Assembly: GCF_047238125.1 (NCBI RefSeq)
Contig: NZ_JBDFMH010000001.1
Location: 2,108,001-2,172,000 of the forward strand
Reading direction: 5' to 3'
Source of the DNA: JBDFMH01 sp047238125
GTDB lineage: Bacteria > Pseudomonadota > Alphaproteobacteria > Sphingomonadales > Sphingomonadaceae
DNA: 64,000 bases
The notes beneath the pieces were generated by a model. It had not been told where the DNA came from. It saw only the letters and a list, made by a program, of their open reading frames with translations, and made no database searches. A program made the position numbers and the translations under genes. Shown here one piece after another: positions 52,716 through 61,919 of this stretch (the first letter of the stretch is position 1; each line of letters begins with the position of its first letter).

Positions 52716-53474
52716 ATGGGACGCGTCGAAGGCAAGATCGCCCTGGTCACGGGCGGCGGATCGGGGCTCGGTGCGGCCGACTGCGCGGTGCTGGCGCGCG
52801 AGGGCGCAACCGTGATCGTGACCGACCTACGGCTGGATGCCGCGCAGGCGGTGGCGGACCGGATCGGCAACGGCGCGATCGCCTTCGAGCAGGACGTGGC
52901 CGACGAGGCGCGCTGGGTAAGCCTGATGGAGGAGATTGACGGCCGGTTCGGACGGCTCGACATCCTCGTCAACAATGCCGGCATCGTGCAGATGGCCGAT
53001 TGCGAAGATGTGACGCTCGAACAGTTCCGCCGCGTCAACGCGATCATGAACGAAGGCGTGTTTCTGGGCTGCAAATATGCGCTGCCGCTGCTGAAGAAAT
53101 CGAAGGGCGCATCGATCATCAACATGTCGTCGGTAGGCGCGCTGCTCGGCTATCCGATCTTCTTCGCCTATTCCGCCGCCAAGGGCGCGGTGCGATCGAT
53201 GACCAAGTCGATCGCGGTGATGTGCCAGGAAAAGGGGTATCCAATCCGCTGCAATTCGGTGCACCCCGGTTCGATCGAGACGCCGATGGTGCAGGAAGCC
53301 TCCGGCCGGGTCGGTCAGGCGCAGGACATTCCGACCGGCGTGCTGCCGTTCGGTACCAACGGCGCGCCGGAGGATGTGGCGACCATGGTCCTCTACCTCG
53401 CCTCCGACGAATCGCGGTTCGTGACCGGCGCGGAACTGGTGATCGACAATGCGGTGACGATCCGCGCCTTCTGA
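52716..53474 (+). CDS. SDR-family dehydrogenase
   Basis: A 252-residue classical SDR: cofactor loop TGGGSGLG, NNAGIVQ, catalytic MSSVGALLG, Tyr/Lys YSAAKGA and VHPGSIETPM. It resembles cyclopentanol and 3-alpha-hydroxysteroid-type dehydrogenases by motif layout. The ATG at 52716 follows GAGGAGA with 6 bases between; the start at 52701 would omit that site. It lies 121 bases after the previous SDR and 13 bases before the epoxide hydrolase. Confidence 0.91.
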   Translation: MGRVEGKIALVTGGGSGLGAADCAVLAREGATVIVTDLRLDAAQAVADRIGNGAIAFEQDVADEARWVSLMEEIDGRFGRLDILVNNAGIVQMADCEDVTLEQFRRVNAIMNEGVFLGCKYALPLLKKSKGASIINMSSVGALLGYPIFFAYSAAKGAVRSMTKSIAVMCQEKGYPIRCNSVHPGSIETPMVQEASGRVGQAQDIPTGVLPFGTNGAPEDVATMVLYLASDESRFVTGAELVIDNAVTIRAF

Positions 53475-53487
53475 CAGGAGTCGAACC

Positions 53488-54669
53488 ATGACGGTCGAGA
53501 CGTTCGAGGTCGGTTTCCCGCAAGAGAGGCTGGACGACCTGTTCGATCGCCTTGCTCGCACGCGGCTGGCGCCCGATTACGCCAACGAAGACTGGTCGTA
53601 CGGCACCGAGCGCGGCTGGCTGGCGGACATGCTCGATTACTGGCGTACGGGTTACGACTGGCCGGCCGAGCTCGCGAAGATCAACGCCTTCACCCATCAT
53701 CGTACCACGATCGATGGCGTGCCGATCCATTTCATCCGCGAGCCCGGGCGCGGGCCGAAGCCGATGCCGCTGATCCTGTCGCATGGCTGGCCCTGGACTT
53801 TCTGGGATCTCCACCGCGTGATCGGCCCGCTGGCCGATCCGGCCGCGCATGGCGGCGATCCGGCCGACGCGTTCGAGGTGATCGTGCCGTCGATGCCGGG
53901 TTTCGGCCTGTCGACTCCGCTGACGAAGACCGGCGTCAATTTCTGGACGACCGCGGACCTGTGGCACCGGCTGATGACCGAGACGCTCGGGTTCGAGAGA
54001 TATGCGGCGCAGGGTGGTGACTGGGGGGCACTGACCACCACCCAGCTCGGCCACAAATATGCCGATGCGCTCTATGGCATCCACATCTCCACGGTCGCGC
54101 CGCTGACCTTGTTCAACCATGAGCGACCATGGGACGTGACCGGCGGCATGCTGGCGCCCGCAGGCCTGGACGCGGATGAGCGCGCGGCCTTCCTGGCGTG
54201 GCAGCAGCGGATCGCATCGCATGTCTGCGTGCAGGTGCTGGATCCGCAGACGCTGTCATACGGCATGCACGATTCGCCCGCCGCGCTGCTGGCCTGGCTG
54301 ATGGAGCGGCGGCGCAGTTGGGGCGATTGCCGCGACGGGCTGGACGAAGCGTTCGGCCGCGATTTTCTGCTGACGACGACGATGCTCTACTGGCTGACCG
54401 ACAGTTTCGTGACTTCGACCCGCTTCTATGCGGAGGCGGCGCGCAACCTGTGGCAGCCGTCGCATGATCGCACCCCGCTGGTCGCGGCGCCGAGCGGGAT
54501 CAGCCATTTCTCCGCCGACGGCACGGTCGGCCTGGGCACGGGACTGGAAACGCAATTCAATCTCGTGCTGGACCGCCATCATGATCGTGGCGGCCATTTC
54601 GCGCCTGCCGAGGTGCCCGAGACCATCGTTACCGACATCCGCGACATGTTCAGGCCATTGCGCGACTGA
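53488..54669 (+). CDS. Epoxide hydrolase, EHN-type alpha/beta hydrolase
   Basis: A 393-residue microsomal-type epoxide hydrolase. Residues 1–100 are the EHN lid-anchor domain (FDRLARTRLAPDYANEDWSYGTE, DYWRTGYDWPAE). The oxyanion-hole motif HGWPWTFWD is at about residue 95, the nucleophilic Asp is in GGDWGA (about residue 179) and the catalytic His in RGGHFAPAE near the end. It opens an epoxide to a diol. Last gene of the SDR operon; together with GST and the Rieske oxygenase it suggests epoxide or arene-oxide intermediates. Confidence 0.92.
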   Translation: MTVETFEVGFPQERLDDLFDRLARTRLAPDYANEDWSYGTERGWLADMLDYWRTGYDWPAELAKINAFTHHRTTIDGVPIHFIREPGRGPKPMPLILSHGWPWTFWDLHRVIGPLADPAAHGGDPADAFEVIVPSMPGFGLSTPLTKTGVNFWTTADLWHRLMTETLGFERYAAQGGDWGALTTTQLGHKYADALYGIHISTVAPLTLFNHERPWDVTGGMLAPAGLDADERAAFLAWQQRIASHVCVQVLDPQTLSYGMHDSPAALLAWLMERRRSWGDCRDGLDEAFGRDFLLTTTMLYWLTDSFVTSTRFYAEAARNLWQPSHDRTPLVAAPSGISHFSADGTVGLGTGLETQFNLVLDRHHDRGGHFAPAEVPETIVTDIRDMFRPLRD

Positions 54670-54775
54670 TCCGGGCTATGCATTGCTCTGCCTGAGGATG
54701 GCGGTCACGACGCTCGCGCGGTCGCCGCGGGGCGTATAGAGACAAGCGCCCGGCTACGGAGAGTGACGCGACACC

Positions 54776-56722
54776 ATGCCTGAATTCCGTTCGTTGCTGG
54801 CACTTGGCGGGGAGATGGGCGAACGGATCCGGCTGTTTGACTGGACCAGCAACCCGTTGGGGCCGCCATCCGGCTGGCCGCAATCGTTGCGGTCGGCGCT
54901 GAGCATCTGCCTGACGTCGTCGATGCCGACCTCGATCTACTGGGGTCGTGAGTTCCGGCTGCTCTATAACGACGCATGGCGCTTCATCCCCGGCCCGCGC
55001 CACCCTTCGGCACTGGGCGCTGCCGGGGCCGAGGTCTGGTCCGACATCTGGGAGATCGTCGGTCCGCAGCTGGAACAGGTCGTGACGTCGGGTCGCGGCT
55101 TCGTCACGCGGGATCAGATGCTGCCGATGACGCGCTTCGGGGAGCCCGAGGAGACCTACTGGGATTACAGCTTCACGCCGATTGCAGGCGAGGACGGCCG
55201 CGTGGTGGGTGTGCTCAACCAAGGGCTGGAGACGACCGAGCGGGTCGGCCATGCGCGTCGCACCGCGCTGCTGCTGGCGCTGAACGAGTCGCTGCGCCCG
55301 CTGGATAACGCATCCGAGATGATCGCAATCGCTACCCGGCTGCTGGGTGAGCATCTGGGCGTCGGCCGGGTCGGCTATGGCGAAGTCGATCCCGCGCATG
55401 AAAAGCTGCAGCTGGAGCGCGCCTGGACCGACGGCACGATGACCGACATCGCCGGCACCTATACGCTCGATAATTTCGGCAAGGCGCTGCACGACCGGCT
55501 TTGCGCCGGTGTCGCCTACGCAGTGGACGATCGCGATCGCGATCCGCGGTTGACCGAGGTCGATCGCCGCCGCTACGCCGCGATCGGGGCCGGCGCGGTG
55601 CTGGTGAGCCCGGTGGTGCGCCACGGCCGCTATATCGGGCTGATGTTCGCGCATGACACGCACCCCCGCCGCTGGACCGCCGAGCAGCAGGCCGCCACCG
55701 CCGCGGTGGCCGAGACGCTGTATCAGGAAATCGCCCGGATGCGCGCCGAGACCGCGCTGCGCGATAGCGAGGGGCGTTATCGCCTGATCTTCGAACAGGC
55801 GCACGACATCGTCTTCACCGCCGATCTGGAACAGCGCATCACTGCCGCCAACCCCGCCGCCGCCGCCGCGCTGGCCACCACCAGCGAGCAGCTGATCGGT
55901 CGATCGATCGCCGAATTCATCTCGTCCGAGGATTTCGAGCGGACGAGCACCATGCTGCGAGAGAAGCTGCGCGCTGGCGGCACGACCCGTTACGAAGTGA
56001 AGGTAATCAGCCCTTCGGGCCTGCTCGACTGGGAGATCAATTCCACGCTGGCGATCAATCGCGATGGGCAGGCGACCGGCCTCCATGCGATCGCGCGCGA
56101 CATCACCGAGCGCCGCGCATTCGAGGATCGCCAGCAGCTGCTGATCAACGAGCTCAACCACCGGGTGAAGAATACGCTGGCGCTGGTGCAGGGGCTGGCG
56201 CTGCAAAGCTTCCGGGGCGATCGCGACCGGACCGAGAGCCAGGCCGCGTTCCAGGCGCGATTGGCGACGCTGGCCGCCGCGCACGATCTGCTCACGCGCG
56301 AGCGCTGGGAAGGTGCGACGCTGGGCCAGCTGGTGCGCGATGCCACGCGCGCGCATGTCGAGGAAGGGGAGCGATTGGTGATCGACGGGCCGGAAGTGCT
56401 GCTGAACCCGCGCGCGGCGATCTCACTCGTGCTGGCGTTGCACGAATTGGGCACCAACGCCGCCAAATATGGCGCGCTTTCGGTGCCGTCGGGACAGGTG
56501 TCGATCGATTGGGCGGTCGTCGACGGCAGGCTGCGGATCGACTGGCGCGAGACCGGCGGGCCGCGCGTATCGGCCCCCGAACGGCGCGGCTTCGGCCTCA
56601 GGATGATCGAACGCGCGCTGGGCACCGATCTGAACGGCACCGTCTCAGTTGCGTTCGATCCCGGCGGGCTGCACTGCACGATCGATGCCCCCGCCCCCGC
56701 CGATGCCAGGATCGCGGCCTGA
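54776..56722 (+). CDS. HWE-family sensor histidine kinase (PAS–GAF–PAS)
   Basis: A 648-residue soluble kinase. Residues ~15–155 are a PAS-like sensor (NPLGPPSGWPQSLRSAL and YNDAWRFIPGP, common in HWE kinases), ~165–325 a GAF domain, and ~330–450 a second PAS (YRLIFEQAHDIVFTADL). The H-box NELNHRVKNTLALVQ has phospho-acceptor His462, and the ATP domain shows HELGTNAAKYGAL and GFGLRMIERAL with the HWE-defining Trp-x-Glu-like WRETGG. No membrane segment. It overlaps the receiver gene (TGATG). HWE kinases commonly sense light or general stress; no chromophore Cys is apparent. Confidence 0.9.
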   Translation: MPEFRSLLALGGEMGERIRLFDWTSNPLGPPSGWPQSLRSALSICLTSSMPTSIYWGREFRLLYNDAWRFIPGPRHPSALGAAGAEVWSDIWEIVGPQLEQVVTSGRGFVTRDQMLPMTRFGEPEETYWDYSFTPIAGEDGRVVGVLNQGLETTERVGHARRTALLLALNESLRPLDNASEMIAIATRLLGEHLGVGRVGYGEVDPAHEKLQLERAWTDGTMTDIAGTYTLDNFGKALHDRLCAGVAYAVDDRDRDPRLTEVDRRRYAAIGAGAVLVSPVVRHGRYIGLMFAHDTHPRRWTAEQQAATAAVAETLYQEIARMRAETALRDSEGRYRLIFEQAHDIVFTADLEQRITAANPAAAAALATTSEQLIGRSIAEFISSEDFERTSTMLREKLRAGGTTRYEVKVISPSGLLDWEINSTLAINRDGQATGLHAIARDITERRAFEDRQQLLINELNHRVKNTLALVQGLALQSFRGDRDRTESQAAFQARLATLAAAHDLLTRERWEGATLGQLVRDATRAHVEEGERLVIDGPEVLLNPRAAISLVLALHELGTNAAKYGALSVPSGQVSIDWAVVDGRLRIDWRETGGPRVSAPERRGFGLRMIERALGTDLNGTVSVAFDPGGLHCTIDAPAPADARIAA

Positions 56723-57069
56723 TGCGCCGGATCCTCCTCGTCGAAGACGAAGCCATCATCGCGATGACGACCGAGGATATGCTCGACGAGCTCGGCTATG
56801 AGAAGATCGTGACAGCGGCCAGCGTGGCGCAGGCGCTGGCGGCGATCGCCGATACGCAGTTCGATGCGGCGCTGCTGGACGTGAACCTGGATGGCGAGTT
56901 CAGCACGCCGGTAGCCGCCGCGCTCGATGCGCAACGCGTGCCCTATGCGCTGGCGACCGGCTATGGATCGGCCGCACCTGGCATCGTCTCCTCGAACGCG
57001 CCGGTGATTACCAAACCCTATACCGCTGCCACCTTGGCGGCGACCATCGCGGGACTGCTGAAAGGCTGA
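56722..57069 (+). CDS. Single-domain response regulator
   Basis: A 115-residue receiver domain with no output domain: VEDEA acidic pocket, phospho-acceptor Asp in LLDVNLDGE (about residue 53), the Thr in ATGYG and Lys in ITKPYT. The ATG overlaps the stop of the HWE kinase, so they are cognate. It may compete for phosphate or act through protein contact, as other stand-alone receivers paired with HWE kinases do. Confidence 0.93.
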   Translation: MRRILLVEDEAIIAMTTEDMLDELGYEKIVTAASVAQALAAIADTQFDAALLDVNLDGEFSTPVAAALDAQRVPYALATGYGSAAPGIVSSNAPVITKPYTAATLAATIAGLLKG

Positions 57070-57101
57070 GCGCCGGCGCGGGGCGCACTGCCGTCGCTCA
57101 G
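57066..57101. terminator. Hairpin between convergent stops
   Basis: CTGAGCG (57066–57072) and CGCTCAG (57095–57101) form an inverted repeat covering both convergent stop codons. No T-run follows on either strand, so a terminator role is only suggested. Confidence 0.35.
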
Positions 57102-58408
57102 CGCTTGGCCAGCAGGTGCAGCGCGGCGCTCGTCATCGCCTCCACTGCCCCGGCAATGGTCGGTTCGGGATCGGGGGCCCAGAACGGGCTGTGGAGCGAG
57201 GGCAGCTTCGATGCGTCGCCCCTGGCGGCATCCCACTTGGCGCGCGGAACGCCGCCGACCCGGAACAGCACGCTCTGCGCGCCGTCACGCTCGATCCGGT
57301 ACTGGCCGAAATCCTCGCCGATCATCTCGGGGCGGATGCCGTGCACCCTGGCCTTGCCGAAACGCGCCTCGAACAGCCTTGCGAGATCGGCGGTCAGCGG
57401 ATCGGTGTTGAAGGTGGCGTTGGTGGGCTTCTGGTCGACCGTCATCACGGGCATCTTGTCATCGGGCATGCCGGCAGCGATCGCCTCGCCGCGCGCGATC
57501 CGGATGATGCCGTCGAGCAGCGTCTTGCGCACTTCGGGCGTATAGCTGCGCACGGTGATCTGCAGCTTCACCTCGTCGGGCACGATATTGTGCTTGGTGC
57601 CGCCGTTGATCGACCCCACGGTGACGACGCCGCTTTCCTGCGGATCGATCTCGCGCGAGACCAGCGTCTGCAGCGCGGTCACGATCCGTGCGGCCAGCAC
57701 CACCGGATCGCGGGTCTGCTGCGGCACCGCGCCGTGCCCGCCGACGCCCTTGACCAGCAGATCCACCGTATCGACGGTGGCCATCACATAGCCCGGCGCG
57801 ATCCCGATCTCTCCGGCCGGCAGCGAGGCCGAATCGTGGAAGCCGACGATGAACTGCGGCGCGGGAAAGCGCGTGAACAGCCCATCCGCGATCATCGCGC
57901 GGGCGCCCTTGCCCACTTCCTCGGCCGGCTGCGCGATCATCACCAGCGTGCCCGACCAATCGGCCTTGACCGCCGCCATCCGCCGAAGTGTTCCGACCCA
58001 GGCGGTCATGTGGATATCATGGCCGCAGGCGTGCATCACCGGCGTTTCGGTGCCGTCGGGCAGCTTGCCGCGCGCCTTGCTGGCGAACGGCAGGCCGGTC
58101 TGTTCGGGCACCGGCAGCGCATCCATGTCGGTGCGCATCAGCAGCACTGGGCCGGGACCGTTCCTGAGCACCGCGACCACGCCGGTGCCGCCGACCCCGG
58201 TGGTGACGGCATAGCCTGCCTTGCGCGCCTCCGCAGCCATTACCGCTGCAGTCTTCGTTTCCTGGAAACTCAGCTCGGGCGCGGCATGAAGCTGGCGATA
58301 GAGCGTTGCGAGCGACGGCAGATCGGCGCGGACAGCATCGGCCAGCGGATCGGCATGCGCGATCGAAGGGGCTGCGGCGAGCGCCGCGAGGATCAACAGG
58401 CGGAACAT
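57098..58408 (-). CDS. M20-family amidohydrolase/peptidase, secreted
   Basis: A 436-residue M20D enzyme (hippurate/IAA-amino-acid hydrolase group). A signal peptide ends near SIAHA (residue 19). Metal ligands are visible in HACGHDIHMTA, AEEVGKGA and the late EDFGQY; GGHGAVPQQTRDPV marks the dimerisation domain. It hydrolyses N-acylated amino acids or related amides in the periplasm. The ATG at 58408 begins just after the stop of a small exported protein gene. Confidence 0.93.
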   Translation of the reverse strand: MFRLLILAALAAAPSIAHADPLADAVRADLPSLATLYRQLHAAPELSFQETKTAAVMAAEARKAGYAVTTGVGGTGVVAVLRNGPGPVLLMRTDMDALPVPEQTGLPFASKARGKLPDGTETPVMHACGHDIHMTAWVGTLRRMAAVKADWSGTLVMIAQPAEEVGKGARAMIADGLFTRFPAPQFIVGFHDSASLPAGEIGIAPGYVMATVDTVDLLVKGVGGHGAVPQQTRDPVVLAARIVTALQTLVSREIDPQESGVVTVGSINGGTKHNIVPDEVKLQITVRSYTPEVRKTLLDGIIRIARGEAIAAGMPDDKMPVMTVDQKPTNATFNTDPLTADLARLFEARFGKARVHGIRPEMIGEDFGQYRIERDGAQSVLFRVGGVPRAKWDAARGDASKLPSLHSPFWAPDPEPTIAGAVEAMTSAALHLLAKR

Positions 58409-58409
58409 G

Positions 58410-58664
58410 TCAGATACTGGCGAAGCGCACGCAGCGCTGGCGGCGGACCGGCGCATCATCGCGGCGAACCTTGGGCGGCTGCACGCGGCCGGCGCGCGGA
58501 CGCGCCTGGGTTTGCAAACGCGCGTCGAACGCCATCAGCAGCACCTGCGGCGTGCAGTTGACGGCAGCACTGGCACCGCGGCGGCGCAGATCGTCTCCCG
58601 GATCGGCCGCTGCGACAGCCGGGATCGCGGCCAGCGCCAGCATTGGGATAACCCACATCGTCAT
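58410..58664 (-). CDS. Small exported hypothetical protein
   Basis: An 84-residue protein with a signal peptide (MTMWVIPMLALAAIPAVAA) and a basic, Cys-containing tail. A good AGGAAGG site lies 7 bases before the ATG, and its stop is directly adjacent to the M20 peptidase start, so translation is likely coupled. No family recognised. Confidence 0.55.
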   Translation of the reverse strand: MTMWVIPMLALAAIPAVAAADPGDDLRRRGASAAVNCTPQVLLMAFDARLQTQARPRAGRVQPPKVRRDDAPVRRQRCVRFASI

Positions 58665-58724
58665 GCCACGCCCTTCCTGCCGAGCCTGCGAGATTAACCC
58701 GTTGCAGCGTCCGAGGAAAGGGGA

Positions 58725-59357
58725 TCAGGCCGGCACCAGTTCGACGACGTCGAGCAGTGATTCCCAGCGCGGCCGCGGCAACACAAGCCGCCAGCGCTGC
58801 GGCCCGACGCGTTCCAGCGCGCCGGCCATGTCGCGTTCCGGATCGCGGCCATAATCGAGCGCCATGCGCTCATCGCCCAGCATCATCGTGCCCAGGAAGA
58901 TCATGCGCTGCGAATCGGCAGGGAACAGCAGGCCGACCGGGCGCTGGGAGCCGTCGACCTTGGTCAGGCTCAATATGTCGCCTTCCATCGCGACCCGGCA
59001 CCGGAACGGCGGATAGGCGACATAATCGAGCCCGCCCGGCGCCTGCGCGCCGACCTTGATTACGCGGCAGCGATAATCACCCGGCGCAGGCGCCGGATCG
59101 GCCAGCGCAGCATCGGGTTGCAGCAGTACGCCCTGCGCCGCGATCTGCGCGCCCTTGCCGCCGGCACGCGCCTTGGCCAGCGCCTGCATCCAGGTCTCGC
59201 GCCAGTTGCGCAGACGGGTGCGATCCGCCGCGGTGGCGATGGTGCGCCACGACGGTGAAGCCGTCGGCGCCGCGGGGGCGGCCATCTCCGCACGGCCGCC
59301 GCATCCGGACAGCAGCGCCGCGCCGGCAATCGCCAGCATCAATCCTGTTGCATTCAC
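58725..59357 (-). CDS. DUF4893 lipoprotein
   Basis: A 210-residue predicted lipoprotein: a short hydrophobic signal leads to a lipobox (LLSGC), then WRTIATAADRTRLRNWRETWMQAL, DYRCRVIKVG and GSQRPVGLLFPAD, which match DUF4893, a sphingomonad-enriched family of unknown function. GTG at 59357 behind GGGAG is favoured; ATG at 59339 would shorten the signal. Lies 49 bases after the 3-hydroxybutyrate dehydrogenase stop, same strand. Confidence 0.8.
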   Translation of the reverse strand: MNATGLMLAIAGAALLSGCGGRAEMAAPAAPTASPSWRTIATAADRTRLRNWRETWMQALAKARAGGKGAQIAAQGVLLQPDAALADPAPAPGDYRCRVIKVGAQAPGGLDYVAYPPFRCRVAMEGDILSLTKVDGSQRPVGLLFPADSQRMIFLGTMMLGDERMALDYGRDPERDMAGALERVGPQRWRLVLPRPRWESLLDVVELVPA

Positions 59358-59406
59358 GCGACCACTCCCTGCGAAGAGGCTAGGCGCGATGGGGGCAGGA
59401 CGCAAA

Positions 59407-60192
59407 TCAGGCAGCGGTCCAGCCACCGTCCATCGAAAGGTTGGCGCCGGTGATCGACGCCGCGCCATCGGTGCAGAGATAGACGACCAGGCTGGCGACC
59501 TGCTCGGGCGTCACGAATTCCTTGGTCGGCTGCCCGGCCAGCAGCACGTCGTTCATCACCTGCTCGCGCGTCATCCCGCGCGCCTTCATCGTATCGGGGA
59601 TCTGGCTTTCGACCAGCGGAGTCCAGACATAGCCGGGCGAGATGCAATTGGCGGTGACGCCGAACGTCGCGGCCTCGAGCGCGACCGTCTTGGTCAGCCC
59701 GGCCAGACCGTGCTTGGCCGTGACATAGGCCGACTTGAACGGCGAGGCGGCCTTGGAATGGGCGGAAGCGGTATTGATGATCCGCCCCCATTTCCGCTGC
59801 TTCATCCCCGGCAGCGCGGCCCGAATGGTATGAAAGGCGGATGTCAGGTTGATCGCGATGATCGCATCCCATTTCTCGGGCGGGAATTCTTCGATCGGCG
59901 CGACGTGCTGGATGCCGGCATTGTTGATCAGGATATCGACCGATCCGAAATCTCGCGCGCAATCGGCGATCATCGCAGCGATCTGATCAGGTTTGGTCAT
60001 GTCCGCCGGGGAATAGGCCGCCTTGCCGCCGCTCGCCCGTTCAAGCGCGGCGCGCTCGGTCTCGATCGCAGCGGCGTCGCCGAAGCCGTTGATCAGGATA
60101 TTGGCGCCTTCGGCCGCCAGCGCCTTGGCATAGGCCAAGCCGATCCCCGAGGTGGATCCGGTGATGACGGCGGTCTTGCCCTTGAGGAACAT
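59407..60192 (-). CDS. 3-hydroxybutyrate dehydrogenase
   Basis: A 261-residue SDR that oxidises 3-hydroxybutyrate to acetoacetate with NAD+, part of polyhydroxybutyrate turnover. Beyond SDR motifs (TGSTSGIG, NNAGIQ, YVTAK) it carries subgroup-specific segments: HVAPIEEFPPEKWD, ASAHSKAASPFKS and the C-terminal QPTKEFVTPEQVASL with DGGWTA. These are conserved in bacterial BdhA/HbdH. It is 26 bases downstream of the D-aminoacylase-like gene, on the same strand. Confidence 0.93.
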   Translation of the reverse strand: MFLKGKTAVITGSTSGIGLAYAKALAAEGANILINGFGDAAAIETERAALERASGGKAAYSPADMTKPDQIAAMIADCARDFGSVDILINNAGIQHVAPIEEFPPEKWDAIIAINLTSAFHTIRAALPGMKQRKWGRIINTASAHSKAASPFKSAYVTAKHGLAGLTKTVALEAATFGVTANCISPGYVWTPLVESQIPDTMKARGMTREQVMNDVLLAGQPTKEFVTPEQVASLVVYLCTDGAASITGANLSMDGGWTAA

Positions 60193-60218
60193 GGCAGTCT
60201 CCTAGAACGCGAAAGGGA

Positions 60219-61919
60219 TCAGCGGGCAGTACAGGCGCCGCCGCCGGGCCAGCCCGACCAGCCCGGACCGCGCACCACCCGCCCCGGTTTCGCGCCCGTA
60301 TGCCGCCCCTGCGACACCACCGCGACACCATTGACGAATACGTCGCGTACGCCGGTTGCCAGCACCGCAGGCTGCTCCACGGTGGCGCGGTCGGTCACCT
60401 TGGCGGGGTCGAACAGCACGATATCGGCGGCCATGCCGGGGGCCAGGCGGCCTCGATCCTTGATGGCGAGATTGGCTGCGGGCAGCGCGGTCAGCCTGCG
60501 CACGGCTTCACCCAGCGGCATCAGCTTCAGATCGCGCGCATAGCGGCCGATCACGCGCGTGAACGTGCCATAGGCGCGCGGATGCGGCCGGCTCTTCAGG
60601 AACACGCCTTCGGGTGCCGGCGCACCGGCATCCGATCCGAAGCTCATCCACGGCAGCCCGGCGACGCGGCGGACATTGGCCTCGTCCATCACGCGGTAGA
60701 GCGTGCCGACCCGCGAGCCATCCTCGATCACCAGATCTATCGCGGTTTCCTGCGGGGTGGTGCCGCGTTCGCGCGCGACATCGGCCAGCGTGCGGCCGGC
60801 TAGCGGCTTCAACTTCGGATTACGGAAGCCGGCCAGGATCAGGTTCTGCGCGCCGCCGGCCGCGAAATACATATTCTCCCAGCCATCGCCCGGCCCCTGC
60901 ATCTCGCGTGCGACCCGCGCCCGGATCGCCGGATCGCGCAGCCGCCCGATCCAGGCTTCCAGCCCACCGGCCTGTACCCAGGTGGGCATCGCTGCATCCA
61001 GCCCGGTGCCGGCGACGTCATAGGGGTACATATCGGCTGTGATCGCCAGGCCCGATGCCCGCGCCGCCTCCACCCGCGCGATCGCTGCGTCGATCTTGCC
61101 CCAATTGGCACGGCCGGCCTGCTTGAAATGATAGATTTCGGCGCGCGTGCCACTGTCCCGCGCGATCGTGACCAGCTCGTCGATCGCTTCGATCAGCCGA
61201 TCGCCTTCGGACCGGATATGGCTGATATAGCCGCCGCCGCAGCGCCCCGCCTCGGAAACGAGCGCGACCAGCTCGGGGGTCCTGGCATAGCTGGCGGGTG
61301 CGTAGATCAGCGACGATCCGACTCCCATCGCGCCTTCGCGCATCGCGGCGTGGACCAAGCCGCGCATCTCGACGAGCTGCGCAGGCGTCGGCTGGACATC
61401 GCCCTCGCCCAGCACCGCGATCCGCACCGTGGCGGCGCCGACATAGGACGCGACATTGGGGCTCACGCCCTTCTTCGTGATGCCGTCGAGATATTCGCCG
61501 AGCGTCGTCCAATCGATCGGGTAGCGGATGTCCCCCTGACGGGCGAGTTCGTCGCGTTTCATCGCTGGGGTCAACGGGCCCATGCTGGTGCCCTCCCCCA
61601 TCACTTCCAGCGTCACGCCCTGCATCACGTCGCTCAGGGCGCGACCGTCCTCGATCAGGGTCTCGTTGGCCCAGCTGAGCATGTTGATGAAGCCGGGGGC
61701 GACCGCCATCCCGCGGGCATCCAGCGTCCGCGCGGCCCGCCCGTCGACCTTGCCGACCGCGACGATGCGATCGCCCCTGACCGCGACATCCCCGATCACG
61801 CCCCGCCCGCCCGAGCCGTCATAGATCGTGCCGCCGCGGATCAGCAGATCATAGTCGGGCGCGGGCGCCGCCGAGGCGAGCGTTGCCCCTGCCAGCAAGG
61901 CCAGCAACGCGCGCTTCAT
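60219..61919 (-). CDS. D-aminoacylase-like amidohydrolase, HxH-less
   Basis: A 566-residue exported amidohydrolase (signal peptide to about residue 18). IRGGTIYDGSGGRG, HIRSEGDRLIEAIDE, EIYHFKQAG and SFGSDAGAP match D-aminoacylase/N-acyl-D-amino-acid deacylases, including the two zinc-site His and the catalytic Asp. However, the region that usually reads PGFIDxHxH is PGFINMLSWANE, and the usual metal-bridging Cys is not visible (QGVTLEVMGEGTS). The alpha metal site may be lost or rebuilt. ATGA overlap with the patatin gene upstream. It hydrolyses an amide or acylated amino acid if active. Confidence 0.85.
   Translation of the reverse strand: MKRALLALLAGATLASAAPAPDYDLLIRGGTIYDGSGGRGVIGDVAVRGDRIVAVGKVDGRAARTLDARGMAVAPGFINMLSWANETLIEDGRALSDVMQGVTLEVMGEGTSMGPLTPAMKRDELARQGDIRYPIDWTTLGEYLDGITKKGVSPNVASYVGAATVRIAVLGEGDVQPTPAQLVEMRGLVHAAMREGAMGVGSSLIYAPASYARTPELVALVSEAGRCGGGYISHIRSEGDRLIEAIDELVTIARDSGTRAEIYHFKQAGRANWGKIDAAIARVEAARASGLAITADMYPYDVAGTGLDAAMPTWVQAGGLEAWIGRLRDPAIRARVAREMQGPGDGWENMYFAAGGAQNLILAGFRNPKLKPLAGRTLADVARERGTTPQETAIDLVIEDGSRVGTLYRVMDEANVRRVAGLPWMSFGSDAGAPAPEGVFLKSRPHPRAYGTFTRVIGRYARDLKLMPLGEAVRRLTALPAANLAIKDRGRLAPGMAADIVLFDPAKVTDRATVEQPAVLATGVRDVFVNGVAVVSQGRHTGAKPGRVVRGPGWSGWPGGGACTAR

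Noticed and set aside
54650..56356. 568-residue frame antisense to the HWE kinase
   Set aside because: Arg/Gln-rich GC-frame shadow; the plus-strand kinase is fully conserved.
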